Positions 17,287 through 26,244 of a stretch of DNA of 64,000 bases are shown piece by piece. The notes beneath the pieces were generated by a model. It was not told the DNA's origin. It saw nothing but the letters and a program-made list of their open reading frames with translations, and ran no database searches. Numbering within the stretch: position 1 is the stretch's first letter; each line of letters starts with the position of its first letter. The position numbers and the translations under genes are program-made. This stretch comes from Mesorhizobium_K sp040049215. GTDB taxonomy: Bacteria > Pseudomonadota > Alphaproteobacteria > Rhizobiales > Rhizobiaceae. The DNA lies in contig NZ_JBDZDN010000003.1 of assembly GCF_040049215.1 (NCBI RefSeq), positions 310,001 through 374,000 of the forward strand, read 5' to 3'.

Positions 17287-17679
17287 ATGGACGAGATCAG
17301 GCGGGTTGCTTTCGAGTGCGTCGGGCGCGCCGTCATGTTCGGGTCGCTTGCCATTGGCTGCGTCATGATCGGCTTTTCCTTCAACCCGGTTTCGGCCTTC
17401 CGCTCCGGCGCGTTCCTGACATTGATCATGGCGCTGGCGCTGGTCTGGAAAGCAATGACCGCGGGCACGAAAAATCCCAGGCACACCGAGGTATGGCTCT
17501 ATCTCGACGAGAAATCCCGCCCGGCCGATGTCGCCGCGCGGCGGGTATTCGGCACCGTCATGCGCGACACATACGGGCTCTACGCCCGCATTGCGCTCGG
17601 CGTGGCAGCCGGTTTCTTCCTGCTGTCGTTCGTTCTGATGCTGTTCGGGCTGCAGTCTTACGTGCCGCCGCAGGGATAA
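17287..17679 (+). CDS. Small two-helix membrane protein of unknown function
   Basis: The 130-residue product has a hydrophobic stretch near the N-terminus (AVMFGSLAIGCVMIGFSF then AFLTLIMALALVWKAM) and one at the C-terminus (IALGVAAGFFLLSFVLMLFGL), separated by a charged loop containing NPRHTEVWLYLDEKSRP. This pattern recalls conserved rhizobial hypothetical membrane proteins; no catalytic motif is visible. The start at 17287 (MDEIRRVAFE) is chosen because upstream in-frame residues look non-coding. It is convergent with the secreted protein gene at 17716. Confidence 0.65.
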   Translation: MDEIRRVAFECVGRAVMFGSLAIGCVMIGFSFNPVSAFRSGAFLTLIMALALVWKAMTAGTKNPRHTEVWLYLDEKSRPADVAARRVFGTVMRDTYGLYARIALGVAAGFFLLSFVLMLFGLQSYVPPQG

Positions 17680-17715
17680 GGTTCTGCCTGATTGGGGTCG
17701 GGCGGCCGGTTCCGC

Positions 17716-18702
17716 TTAGTCCGCGCCGTCCATGTTCTCGACCGTGTTTGCCTCGGTCGCCAGGACCTCGACGTCCTGGTTGCGCCCGCCGACGACGGTG
17801 AAGTCGCGCTGATAGATGCGGTCCTTGTTCTTGGCGATGATCGTATAGTCGCCTTCGGCGAGCACCAGCGATGCGAATGCGCCGACGACCTCGCGCACCG
17901 GATCGCCGGACGAGGAGAGGATCGACCACGACGTGTCGGCGATGGCCTCGCCACCGGGTTCGCGCACCAGCTTCATGGTCAGTTCGGCGGCGTGATGCTC
18001 GACGGTCGCCTCGGTCAGCTTGCCGGCCTCGATGCGGATGTCGGAGCGGATGACGGCGTTGACCGAACCGTAGGTCGACACGATGTGGTAGGTGCCGGAG
18101 TTCAGCCGCACCACCGAATTCGGGCTGACATCGGGGATGATCAGCGCGCGCTCACCATTGGTGTCGGTCTCGGCCTCGTAGATGGAGAATTTCAGCTTGC
18201 CGGACGGAATGCGCACGCCGCCGGCCAGCGTGGCGTCGAGCTTGAGGCCGCCGGCGTCGAGCACCAGGCTCTCGCTCTTTGAATCGCGGCCGACGGTGAT
18301 GCGCTTGGTGGCGCCCGCGCGGCCGTAGGATGCATGGACGAGGTAGCCGCCGGGCGCGAGTTGGAAGACGCCGCTGCCGCCCTCTGACGACGCGATCAGC
18401 GGCAGCTTGCCGTCGGGGCCTGCCTGCTGCCCGAAGATGCGCCAGACGAGGCCGCGCGATATGTCCTCGCCTTCCTCCGTCAGCTTGGCCGAGAGCGTGA
18501 TCTCGCCGCCGGTCGCGAGCGCGAGCGGAGAGGAGGGGTCGGTCGCGGGCGCGAAACTGGAGAACGAGGGCAGGTTGAGGTCGAGAGCTGGAGTGCCCAT
18601 TCCCTCGCCGCTGAATTCCTGCGCGTTGGCCAGCGCGGGAAGCGCCGTGAAGGCGGCGGCGCTCAAGAGCACGACAAAAAGACGGATTACCCCTCCGGTC
18701 AT
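17716..18702 (-). CDS. Secreted protein of unknown function with repeated beta-sandwich-like segments
   Basis: The 328-residue product has a clear Sec signal peptide (hydrophobic VIRLFVVLLSAAAFTALPALA, cleavage probably at ANA-Q). The mature part contains several similar strand-rich units of the type GVFQLAPGGYLVHASYG, SVVRLNSGTYHIVSTYG and SLVLAEGDYTIIAKN, reminiscent of carboxypeptidase-regulatory-like folds. No catalytic residues can be pointed to. The start at 18702 follows GGGGGAG at good spacing. It probably acts in the periplasm or at the cell surface. Confidence 0.7.
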   Translation of the reverse strand: MTGGVIRLFVVLLSAAAFTALPALANAQEFSGEGMGTPALDLNLPSFSSFAPATDPSSPLALATGGEITLSAKLTEEGEDISRGLVWRIFGQQAGPDGKLPLIASSEGGSGVFQLAPGGYLVHASYGRAGATKRITVGRDSKSESLVLDAGGLKLDATLAGGVRIPSGKLKFSIYEAETDTNGERALIIPDVSPNSVVRLNSGTYHIVSTYGSVNAVIRSDIRIEAGKLTEATVEHHAAELTMKLVREPGGEAIADTSWSILSSSGDPVREVVGAFASLVLAEGDYTIIAKNKDRIYQRDFTVVGGRNQDVEVLATEANTVENMDGAD

Positions 18703-18816
18703 GCTTGCGTTCTCCCCCAACCAGATGGCAATTTCAAGGCCTTAATTCGCCAAGAGCCGCCGCACGCCGCCACATGCCTGCCGCCGCGCTTCAGCCAAAA
18801 TCCCGGAGACACGCGC

Positions 18817-19401
18817 ATGGCATCGCCCATCATCGACTTCCTCTTGACCCGCAATTCCGCGCCGATCCCCGAGCTTAAGGCGCCGGCTCCAACTGATAGC
18901 GAGATCGCGACCGTGCTCGCCGCCGCGACGCGGGTGCCCGATCATGGCCGGCTGGCGCCGTGGCGCTTCATCCTCTACCGCGGCGAGGCGCGCGAAAAAA
19001 TCGGGGAAAAGCTGCTCGAACTGGCTGAGAAGCGGGAGGGACCGCTGCCGGAAGGCCGCCGCAACCAGGAGCTGACGCGATTCTCGCGCGCGCCGCTGGT
19101 CATCGGCGTGATTTCCAGCCCGAAGGACAACCCGAAGATCCCGCAATGGGAGATGTTCCTGTCCGGCGGCATGGCGGCGATGAACCTGATGATTGCAGCC
19201 AATGCGCTCGGCTACGGCACCAACATGATCACCAACTGGTATTCCGACACGGAGGAGGGCCGCGCGCTGCTCGGGCTGGCGCCGCACGAGCGAGTGGTCG
19301 GCTTCGTCCATATCGGCACGCATGACGGGCCGGGATTCGAGCGCCCAAGGCCGGATGTGTCCACGCTCTATGCCGACTATTCGGGGCCGTGGGCGGGATA
19401 G
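18817..19401 (+). CDS. Nitroreductase-family protein, YdjA-like
   Basis: The 194-residue FMN-dependent oxidoreductase has an N-terminal FLLTRNSAPIPELKAPAP segment like YdjA, the flavin-binding block AATRVPDHGRLAPWRFILYRG, and C-terminal GGMAAMNLMIAANALGYGTNMITNWYS. Such proteins reduce nitro compounds, quinones or other acceptors with NAD(P)H; the physiological substrate is unknown. Length is typical of the short YdjA subgroup (about 185-195). It stands alone between oppositely oriented genes. Confidence 0.88.
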   Translation: MASPIIDFLLTRNSAPIPELKAPAPTDSEIATVLAAATRVPDHGRLAPWRFILYRGEAREKIGEKLLELAEKREGPLPEGRRNQELTRFSRAPLVIGVISSPKDNPKIPQWEMFLSGGMAAMNLMIAANALGYGTNMITNWYSDTEEGRALLGLAPHERVVGFVHIGTHDGPGFERPRPDVSTLYADYSGPWAG

Positions 19402-19462
19402 ACGACAAGCATGATATGCGGGTCCACCACCATATCGCAGCGAGATCGCATCCTGACTTGTG

Positions 19463-19789
19463 CTATTCGGCGGGGGCGCCGATTATTCCGAGATAGGCTC
19501 CGTTCTCCTCGAAGCGGCAGTCGAAGCCGGCATCACGGTCGGTGCCTTCATCATCCACCGTGCCCAAAACCAGGAGCTTTCCCTCACGCCTGATAGGCGG
19601 ATCCGTCGTGATGGCGTCGAGTTGCACTTCAAATCGTGCCGCTGCCGCGTTCTGGCAGAACACGGTCATTTCGGCTTCAGGAACGACAGTTCCAAGACCG
19701 GGTTCTTCGGCCGCGTTCCCGCTCCGGGCCATGACACAGCCAACGATCGCAAGCGTTAGCAGCACGCCCTTCGACTGATATGTCATCAT
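19463..19789 (-). CDS. Small secreted hypothetical protein
   Basis: The 108-residue product has an N-terminal signal peptide (GVLLTLAIVGCVMARSGNAA) and a small mature domain with two cysteines (FCQNAAAARFE and GFDCRFEENG) that could form a disulfide in the periplasm. The upstream GAGGAG supports translation. A Cys inside the signal region (IVGCVMA) could be read as a lipobox, but the residues do not fit it well. Function unknown. Confidence 0.55.
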   Translation of the reverse strand: MMTYQSKGVLLTLAIVGCVMARSGNAAEEPGLGTVVPEAEMTVFCQNAAAARFEVQLDAITTDPPIRREGKLLVLGTVDDEGTDRDAGFDCRFEENGAYLGIIGAPAE

Positions 19790-19880
19790 CGCAGATCGCT
19801 CCTCGTTTCAGTTCGGACGTTCGCATCGGTCGTCCACCCTCACTTTAACGCAGCGTGTATCCTGTGTCGCGCGCCTACCA

Positions 19881-20759
19881 TTAGGCCACCACCCCCGCCG
19901 CCCGCGCCCTCGCCAGCAGGCGTTCGGCGCGCTTCAGGTGCGGGATGTCGTACATCCGCCCGTCTATTCCGACGACGCCGGGATTGCCCGCCGCGGCGAA
20001 GGCCGAGACCAGCGCCTGCGCATGCGCGACCGCCTCCGCCGCCGGCGTGAAGACCTCGTTGATGACCGGCACCTGCGCCGGGTGGATCGCCATCTTGGCG
20101 GTGAAGCCGTCGCGCTCAGCCTCGGCGCACTCCCTGCGCAGGCCGTCGAGATCGCGGAAATCGATGAACACCGTATCGATGGCCGGGACGTCGGCTGCGG
20201 ATGCGGCGAGCAGCGTGACCGCCCGTGCGTAGCGGAACACGTCGGTGTAGCGTTTGTGCTCGTCGCGCGGCGTGCGCGCGCCGATAGCCGCCGACAGGTC
20301 CTCCGCGCCCCAGGTGAGGCCGGCAAGGCGCTGGCCGGCGTTCGGGTAGGTGGCGGTGGACAGCGTGGCGAGAGCCGTCTCGGTGATGATCGGGATGATC
20401 CTGATGCCGCCGTCCGGCAGGCCGTTCTCGATCTCGGCGACGCGCAGCTTGGTCGACAGGTGCTGCACGTCCGCGCCATTGACCGATTTCGGCAGCATGA
20501 TGCCGTCGGGCCGCGCGGGCACGATCGCGGCGAGATCCTCGTCGGTAAGGCCGGTCGCGTGATCATTGACCCGCACATACACGAGTGGGCCGCCGGCCCG
20601 CCGGGCGCGGATGACATCAGGCGCGAGGGCGCGGGCGAGCGCCTTGTTCCCAGGCGCGACGGAATCCTCCAGGTCGACGATCACCAAATCGGCGCCGGCC
20701 GAAAATCCCTTTTCCAGCTTCCTTTCCGAATCGCCCGGAACAAACAGCAGCGAGCGCAT
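19881..20759 (-). CDS. CitE-like CoA-ester lyase (HpcH/HpaI family)
   Basis: The 292-residue TIM-barrel protein of the citrate-lyase-beta type starts with MRSLLFVPGDSERKLEKGF. It has the active-site region DLVIVDLEDSVAP (Mg-binding Asp/Glu), VYVRVNDHATG (catalytic Arg), IIPIITETALA and LTWGAEDLSAAIGARTP. Family members cleave or form (3S)-malyl-, citramalyl- or beta-methylmalyl-CoA. It starts one base inside the stop of the MaoC-like hydratase gene, so hydratase and lyase are coupled, as in itaconate or mesaconate-type breakdown (hydration, then C-C cleavage). The exact acyl-CoA is inferred, not shown. Confidence 0.85.
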   Translation of the reverse strand: MRSLLFVPGDSERKLEKGFSAGADLVIVDLEDSVAPGNKALARALAPDVIRARRAGGPLVYVRVNDHATGLTDEDLAAIVPARPDGIMLPKSVNGADVQHLSTKLRVAEIENGLPDGGIRIIPIITETALATLSTATYPNAGQRLAGLTWGAEDLSAAIGARTPRDEHKRYTDVFRYARAVTLLAASAADVPAIDTVFIDFRDLDGLRRECAEAERDGFTAKMAIHPAQVPVINEVFTPAAEAVAHAQALVSAFAAAGNPGVVGIDGRMYDIPHLKRAERLLARARAAGVVA

Positions 20760-21211
20760 CAGGCGCCCTTCTTCTTGATCATCGCCTGCCTGAAACATTT
20801 CGCGACCAGCACGCCGTTCTGGTTGAAGGCGCGGTGCTCGAACTCGACGATGCCGCGGTCGGATTTGGATTTCGACTCGCGCACCGACAGCACTTCTGTC
20901 TCGACTCTTATTGTGTCGCCGTGGAAGACGGGGGCGGGGAAGACCGTTTCGGTCATGCCCAGATTGGCGATGGTGGTGCCGAGCGTCGTGTCATGCACCG
21001 AGATGCCGATCATCAGGCCGAGCGTGAACAGCGAGTTGACGAGCGGCTTGCCCCATTCGGTCTTCGAGGCGAAGTCGAAATCGATGTGCAGCGGCTGCGG
21101 GTTCAGCGTCATCACGGAGAACAGCATGTTGTCGCTCTCGGTGACCGTCTTGGTCAGGCCGTGGCGGAAGACGTGGCCGACCTGGAATTCCTCGAGATAA
21201 AGCCCGGCCAT
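20759..21211 (-). CDS. MaoC-family acyl-CoA hydratase
   Basis: The 150-residue hot-dog-fold protein has the hydratase-2 pattern: TVTESDNMLFSVMTLNPQPLHIDFDFA holds the Asn/His catalytic pair region, followed by GKPLVNSLFTLGLMIGISV and HGDTIRVETEVLSVRES. The start at 21211 (MAGLYLEEF) follows GGGAGGA; a more upstream ATG at 21229 is less likely. Its TGA stop overlaps the ATG of the CitE-like gene. The pair would hydrate an unsaturated CoA ester and split the product. Confidence 0.85.
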   Translation of the reverse strand: MAGLYLEEFQVGHVFRHGLTKTVTESDNMLFSVMTLNPQPLHIDFDFASKTEWGKPLVNSLFTLGLMIGISVHDTTLGTTIANLGMTETVFPAPVFHGDTIRVETEVLSVRESKSKSDRGIVEFEHRAFNQNGVLVAKCFRQAMIKKKGA

Positions 21212-21384
21212 CCGCGATCCTCCCTGCATACCTCACCGGAATAGGCCGGCCAAGCCGGGTCCGGCAAGCCGTTTCACCGGTTAATGAACATGGTGAACCA
21301 AACGTAAACCATTTCTGCCTACGGTCCGAACGACGCCACGCGGGGTGTTGGCGGATATTCGCCTGGGGGCGCAAGCAGGCATTG

Positions 21385-22506
21385 ATGGTCGTTTCGCATT
21401 TTCTGAAGTGGATCAACACGGCCAAGGCGAACGAACGCGCGGCGGCCGCCAGCGCGCTCGCCCGCGCCTATGTCCAGCACGATCTCCCGTTCGAGGACCG
21501 CTGCGCGGCGGAGGCAGCCCTTACCCTTTTGCTCGACGACCCTTCCGCCAAGGTGCGCAAGGCCATGGCCGAGGCGCTGGCGCTCTCCCGCAACGCGCCG
21601 TTGCAGGTCATCAGCGCGCTCGCCGGCGACCAGCCCGAAGTGGCGGGCGTCGTGCTGGCGCGCTCGCCATTGCTCACCGACGCCGACCTGATCGAGCGCG
21701 TGCTTTCTGGCGGGAATGCGACGCAGATGCTGATCGCCGACCGGCCCGCCGTGTCGATGGAACTCTCCGCGGCTATCGCCGAGATCGGCGGGGCCGATGC
21801 CTGCCGCATGCTCGTCGCCAACAGCGGCGCCGACATCGCCGCGCTCTCCTTCCGCCGCATGGCCGAACGCCACGGCCATGTCGGGCCGCTGCGCGAGGCG
21901 CTGATCGCCGACCGGCGCATGCCCGCCGACTGCCGCCACATGCTTCTCGTCAAGCTCGGCGAGGCGCTGAAGGGCTCGCCGCTGGTGGTCGCGGTGATGG
22001 GCGTTTCGCGGGCCGAGCGCCTGCTGAAGGACGCCTGCATGAAGGCGTCGCTGACGCTGATCGACGGCACCCGCTCCGAAGACTATTCGGCCCTGATTGC
22101 GCATCTCAGGGTGCGCGGCGACCTGACGGCCAGCTTCATCATCCGTCTGGTCGCGCACGGCAAGGTGGACTTCTTCGGCTCTGTGCTTGTCGCGCTGGCA
22201 GGATCGTCCGATCAGCGCGTGCGCTCGCTGCTCGCAGCGGGCAGCGACGTGGCGCTTTCTGCGGTCTTCCGCGGCGCCGGCCTTTCCGATGCCGTGCATG
22301 GCATCCTTATCCGTGCGCTGAAGGTCTGGCGCGAAGTCGCCAACGGCAAGCGCGTCGCCGGCGCGCAGGAAGTCTCCTGGCTGATGCTGCGGGAGATCGG
22401 CGGGCACGAGGCCGATGGCGACCTCGCCGCGCTGCTGAAATCCATTCACCTCGACGCGCTGCGCGAAAACGCTCGCGAGCATGCGCTGGCGATCGCCGCG
22501 GCGTAG
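21385..22506 (+). CDS. DUF2336-type helical-repeat protein
   Basis: The 373-residue, mostly alpha-helical, Ala/Leu-rich protein resembles DUF2336 proteins of alphaproteobacteria (HEAT-like units such as LTLLLDDPSAKVRKAMAEALA and SALAGDQPEVAGVVLARSPLL). Such repeats are protein-binding scaffolds; no enzymatic residues are visible, and there is no signal peptide or membrane segment. The ATG at 21385 is preferred to the TTG one codon earlier. It stands alone between oppositely oriented genes. Confidence 0.75.
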   Translation: MVVSHFLKWINTAKANERAAAASALARAYVQHDLPFEDRCAAEAALTLLLDDPSAKVRKAMAEALALSRNAPLQVISALAGDQPEVAGVVLARSPLLTDADLIERVLSGGNATQMLIADRPAVSMELSAAIAEIGGADACRMLVANSGADIAALSFRRMAERHGHVGPLREALIADRRMPADCRHMLLVKLGEALKGSPLVVAVMGVSRAERLLKDACMKASLTLIDGTRSEDYSALIAHLRVRGDLTASFIIRLVAHGKVDFFGSVLVALAGSSDQRVRSLLAAGSDVALSAVFRGAGLSDAVHGILIRALKVWREVANGKRVAGAQEVSWLMLREIGGHEADGDLAALLKSIHLDALRENAREHALAIAAA

Positions 22507-22552
22507 TCGGCAGGCTCGCAGCTTACCGGCTGAGCGGAGTTGATGCGGGCGG

Positions 22553-25123
22553 CTACCCCCGCATCTTCCCGCCATCGGGGTCGAAGGGCGGCTCGACATT
22601 GATGCGGGCTGGGCGGCGGTGTCCGAGGATCTCGATCTCGAACAGGCCTTCGCTTTCGTCCCCGGCAAGAGCCGCCGGCACATAGCCTTGCGCCATCGAT
22701 TTCCGGACGTAATGCGCATAGCCGCCGGAGGTGACCCAGCCGACCACGCGCCAGTCGCCGTCGATGATGCCGCGCACGGCCGACGCGCCGGTCGCAGCGG
22801 TCGAGCCGCGTGCTTCCTTGCCCTTGGCGTCAAAGCGCGGCGCGCCATAGCCGTGCGGCTTCTCGACCGTCCCGTAGTCCTTCGCCACCTTCGCCCAGAT
22901 TGGCTCGTCGCCCATCACGTCGGCGTCGAGCGCATCGACGATGAGCGAGACACGGCGCAGTTTCGGGCCTTCGGCCAATTCCTTCGCAGCGGCCTCGCGG
23001 CCGACGAAGTCGTTCTTCTCAAGCTTGATGAAACGATCCATGCCGCCTTCGTAGGGACCGTAGATCGGACGCAGCTCGCGGAACCAGGTCGGGAAGTTTT
23101 TCTCGAGCCGCATCGACAGCAGCGCGCGCATGCCGAAATCGACGATGCCGAACTCTTCGCCCGCGCTCTTGATCGCGGCATAGACCAGCCGCTGATAGGC
23201 CGGCGCCATCCATATCTCGTAGCCGAGATCGCCGGTATAGGTGATGCGGTTCACCAAACACGGCGCGCCGCCGACCGCCATCTCCAGGAAATCCATGAAG
23301 CGGAACGCCTTGGTCGAAACATCGACATCGACCAGCTTCTGCAGCAGCGCCTGGGATTTCGGGCCGGCGATGGAGAGGCCGACAAGCGTCTGGTCGAAGC
23401 GGTGAATATTCACGCTGCCGTCCTTCGGCAGGTGCTTTTCGAACCAGCGCATGTGGTACTTTTGCGCCGCCGACGAGCCCCAGATCATGAATTTTTCCGC
23501 GCCGGTCTTCGCGATGGTGAAATCGCCGATCAGCTTGCCGAACTCATTGAGCATCGGCGTCAGCACGATCCGGCCCTTCTTCGGCATGCGGTTGGTCATC
23601 AGCCGGTTGAGGAAGTCCTCGGCGCCCGGTCCCGACACCTCGTATTTGGCAAAATTGGCGGTCTCGGTGACGCCGACGCTTTTCCGAGTCGCGCGCACTT
23701 CGTTGCCGACATGCTCGAAATCGTTCGAGCGGTGGAACGACACCTTGTCCTTCGGCTCGGTACCCTCAGGCGCGAACCAGAGCGGCGTCTCCAGGCCCCA
23801 CGAATCGCCCATCACGGCGTTCTGGCCAACCATCGTGTCATAGAGGGGCGTCGTCTGCGCCGGGCGTGCGGCCGGTAGTTCCTCGTTGGGAAAACGGATC
23901 GAGAAGCGGCGCGAATAGTTCTCGCGCACCTTGGCGTTGGTGTAGCGCAGGCTCGCCCACTCGCCCCACCGTGCCACGTCCATGCCCCAGACGTCGAAGC
24001 CCGGATCGCCGTTGACCATCCAGTTCGACAGCGCCAGCCCGACGCCGCCGCCCTGCGAAAAGCCGGCCATCACGGCGCAGGCACACCAGAAATTGGTCAG
24101 CCCCTGCACCGGTCCGACCAGCGGGTTGCCGTCGGGCGCGAAGGTGAAGGGGCCGTTGATGATCTGCTTGATGCCGGCCTTCTCGATCCCCGGGAAATGT
24201 TTGAAACCGATCTCCAGCGACGGCGCGATACGGTCGATGTCGGGCTGGAGCAGCTCATGCCCGAAGTTCCACGGCGTCTCGACCGGCGACCACGGCTTGC
24301 ACGCCTTTTCGTAGGTGCCGAGCAGAACGCCGTTGCGTTCCTGGCGCGTGTAGATCTCGCCCTTGAAGTCGAGCACGCCGACCATCTCGCGGCCGGTTTC
24401 CCTGTTGAAGGCCTCGACCTCTGGCATCGGTTCGGTGAGCAGATACATGTGCTCCATGGCGAGCAGCGGCAGTTCGACGCCGACCATGCGGCCAACCTCG
24501 CGCGCCCACAGGCCGCCGCAGTTGACGACGTGCTCGGCCTTCACCGTGCCCTGTTCGGTGACGACGTTCCAGGTCCCGTCGACCTCCTGCGTCAGCTCGA
24601 CGACGCGGTTCCTGAGGACGATTTCGGCGCCGAGCTTTTTCGCCGCTTTGGAATAGGCGATCGTCGTGCCGGACGGATCGAGATGGCCTTCGACGGGGTC
24701 CCACATCGCGCCGACGAAATTCGTCTCGTCCATCAGCGGGAACATCGCTTTTGCTTCCGACGGCGTGATCAGTTCGGTGTCCATGCCGAGATAGCGACCC
24801 TTGGCATGCGCCAGCCGCAGGAAGTCCATGCGCTCGGGCGTGTCGGCCATCATCACGCCGCCGGTGAGATGCAGCGAGCAGGACTGGCCGGAAATCTCCT
24901 CCAGCTCCTTGTAGAGCTGCACCGTATAGGCCTGCAGCTTGGCGACGTTGGGGTCGCCGTTGAGCGTGTGGAAGCCGCCCGCCGCATGCCATGACGAGCC
25001 GGAGGTCAGTTCCGAGCGCTCGATGAGCACGATGTCGGTCCAGCCGGCGCGGGCGAGATGGTAAAGCACCGAGCAGCCGACGACGCCGCCGCCGATGACA
25101 ACCGCCTTGTAGTGGGATTTCAT
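22553..25123 (-). CDS. Dimethylglycine/sarcosine dehydrogenase-like FAD oxidoreductase
   Basis: The 856-residue two-part protein has an N-terminal FAD-binding DAO domain (AVVIGGGVVGCSVLYHL). His46 in GSSWHAAGGFHTLN is the position that carries covalent FAD in dimethylglycine and sarcosine dehydrogenases. A C-terminal half of GcvT (aminomethyltransferase) type would pass the released one-carbon unit to tetrahydrofolate (GDFTIAKTGAEKFMIWGS, YTGDLGYEIWMAP, GMRALLSMRLEK). It should oxidatively remove an N-methyl group from a methylated amine. Its ATG overlaps the stop of the upstream quinone oxidoreductase gene (ATGA), and an MttB-like methyltransferase starts the run, which fits betaine demethylation. 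The exact amine is inferred. Confidence 0.88.
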   Translation of the reverse strand: MKSHYKAVVIGGGVVGCSVLYHLARAGWTDIVLIERSELTSGSSWHAAGGFHTLNGDPNVAKLQAYTVQLYKELEEISGQSCSLHLTGGVMMADTPERMDFLRLAHAKGRYLGMDTELITPSEAKAMFPLMDETNFVGAMWDPVEGHLDPSGTTIAYSKAAKKLGAEIVLRNRVVELTQEVDGTWNVVTEQGTVKAEHVVNCGGLWAREVGRMVGVELPLLAMEHMYLLTEPMPEVEAFNRETGREMVGVLDFKGEIYTRQERNGVLLGTYEKACKPWSPVETPWNFGHELLQPDIDRIAPSLEIGFKHFPGIEKAGIKQIINGPFTFAPDGNPLVGPVQGLTNFWCACAVMAGFSQGGGVGLALSNWMVNGDPGFDVWGMDVARWGEWASLRYTNAKVRENYSRRFSIRFPNEELPAARPAQTTPLYDTMVGQNAVMGDSWGLETPLWFAPEGTEPKDKVSFHRSNDFEHVGNEVRATRKSVGVTETANFAKYEVSGPGAEDFLNRLMTNRMPKKGRIVLTPMLNEFGKLIGDFTIAKTGAEKFMIWGSSAAQKYHMRWFEKHLPKDGSVNIHRFDQTLVGLSIAGPKSQALLQKLVDVDVSTKAFRFMDFLEMAVGGAPCLVNRITYTGDLGYEIWMAPAYQRLVYAAIKSAGEEFGIVDFGMRALLSMRLEKNFPTWFRELRPIYGPYEGGMDRFIKLEKNDFVGREAAAKELAEGPKLRRVSLIVDALDADVMGDEPIWAKVAKDYGTVEKPHGYGAPRFDAKGKEARGSTAATGASAVRGIIDGDWRVVGWVTSGGYAHYVRKSMAQGYVPAALAGDESEGLFEIEILGHRRPARINVEPPFDPDGGKMRG

Positions 25124-26238
25124 GGTTCGTCCTGTCGATTGGGCGCGTGGTCGTCCCACAACGCATCCGGCACGAGCACGAGCTTGCCGGGGTGGCTCTT
25201 GGTGACAAAGTCGATCTGCGCCTCGTGGATCGCAGAGAGAGGATAGGTTTTCGCCACGACCGGGCGGATTTCGTCTGCCTGGATGTAGCGCACGAGGTTT
25301 TCCAGAATAACCATGGGCTGCCAGGTAGCGCCTTTCAGCGTCCAGTCGTTGAGATAGAGATCGCGAAGATCGAGCGAAACGATCGGACCGGCAATAGCAC
25401 CGGAGACGACGTAGCGGCCGCCGCGCTTCAGGCAGGCGAGCAGAGAGGGCCAATCCGGTCCGCCGACGAGGTCGACGATGAGATCGACGCTGGCACGACC
25501 GATGGCCGCCGTTGCATTGTCGTCTCGAGCGATGACATGGTCGGCTCCGATGCGCTCGAGAAAATCGAGCTTTGCCCTTGCCGCTATCGCCGTCACATGG
25601 GCGCCTCGTCGTTTTGCAAGTTGCACAGCGGCGGAACCGACGCCACCGGACGCCCCGGTAACGAGCACGCGATCACCAGGCCCAACACCTCCGCGTTCGA
25701 GCATGTTCTCGGCGGTCGACCACGCGCAGGGGATCGAGGCGAGTTCTATGTCGGACCAGCCGGACTCGACTGGAACCACCATCTCGGCAGGTATCGAGAC
25801 GTAGTCGGCAAAGCCTCCATCCATTTCGGAACCAACGGTGACGGTGACCGGTCCCTCGGCGGAGTCCCCCGCAGGCTGCATGGTGCGTACGAGAACACGC
25901 CGGCCGATCAGGGCTTGATCCGCGGCATCGCCCGCCGCGACAACCCGACCGCAGATGTCGGCGCCCTGGATGCGCGGAAATGCCAATGGGACGCCCGCCC
26001 AGCCGCCGTCGTCAGCCGTCGCGCCGGCGGCGCTCGAGGCGGTGTCGCCGGTCACCGCCTTGGAATACCAGCCGGTTCGCGTGTTGATGTCGGTGTTATT
26101 GACTCCCGCAGCGGCCACGCGGATCAGTACATCGTTCGCGCGATACGTGGGCACCGGCCAGTCGCTGCGCACGACAAGCTTGTCCGGCCCTCCATGGCCG
26201 GTCAGGATCACGGCCTGCATGGTTGTCGGCAGTGGCAT
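25120..26238 (-). CDS. Zinc-binding-type alcohol dehydrogenase / quinone oxidoreductase
   Basis: The 372-residue medium-chain dehydrogenase has an N-terminal GroES-like domain (DVLIRVAAAGVNNTDINTRTG, RIQGADICGRVVAAG) and the nucleotide-binding loop VTGASGGVGSAAVQLAK. The usual catalytic zinc ligands are not evident, so it fits the zinc-independent quinone oxidoreductase group. It begins 6 nt after the MttB-like gene and ends in a 4-nt overlap with the demethylating flavoprotein gene, so the three are one unit. Its role there is unknown; it may act on an aldehyde or enone by-product. Confidence 0.82.
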   Translation of the reverse strand: MPLPTTMQAVILTGHGGPDKLVVRSDWPVPTYRANDVLIRVAAAGVNNTDINTRTGWYSKAVTGDTASSAAGATADDGGWAGVPLAFPRIQGADICGRVVAAGDAADQALIGRRVLVRTMQPAGDSAEGPVTVTVGSEMDGGFADYVSIPAEMVVPVESGWSDIELASIPCAWSTAENMLERGGVGPGDRVLVTGASGGVGSAAVQLAKRRGAHVTAIAARAKLDFLERIGADHVIARDDNATAAIGRASVDLIVDLVGGPDWPSLLACLKRGGRYVVSGAIAGPIVSLDLRDLYLNDWTLKGATWQPMVILENLVRYIQADEIRPVVAKTYPLSAIHEAQIDFVTKSHPGKLVLVPDALWDDHAPNRQDEP

Positions 26239-26244
26239 GGCCCG

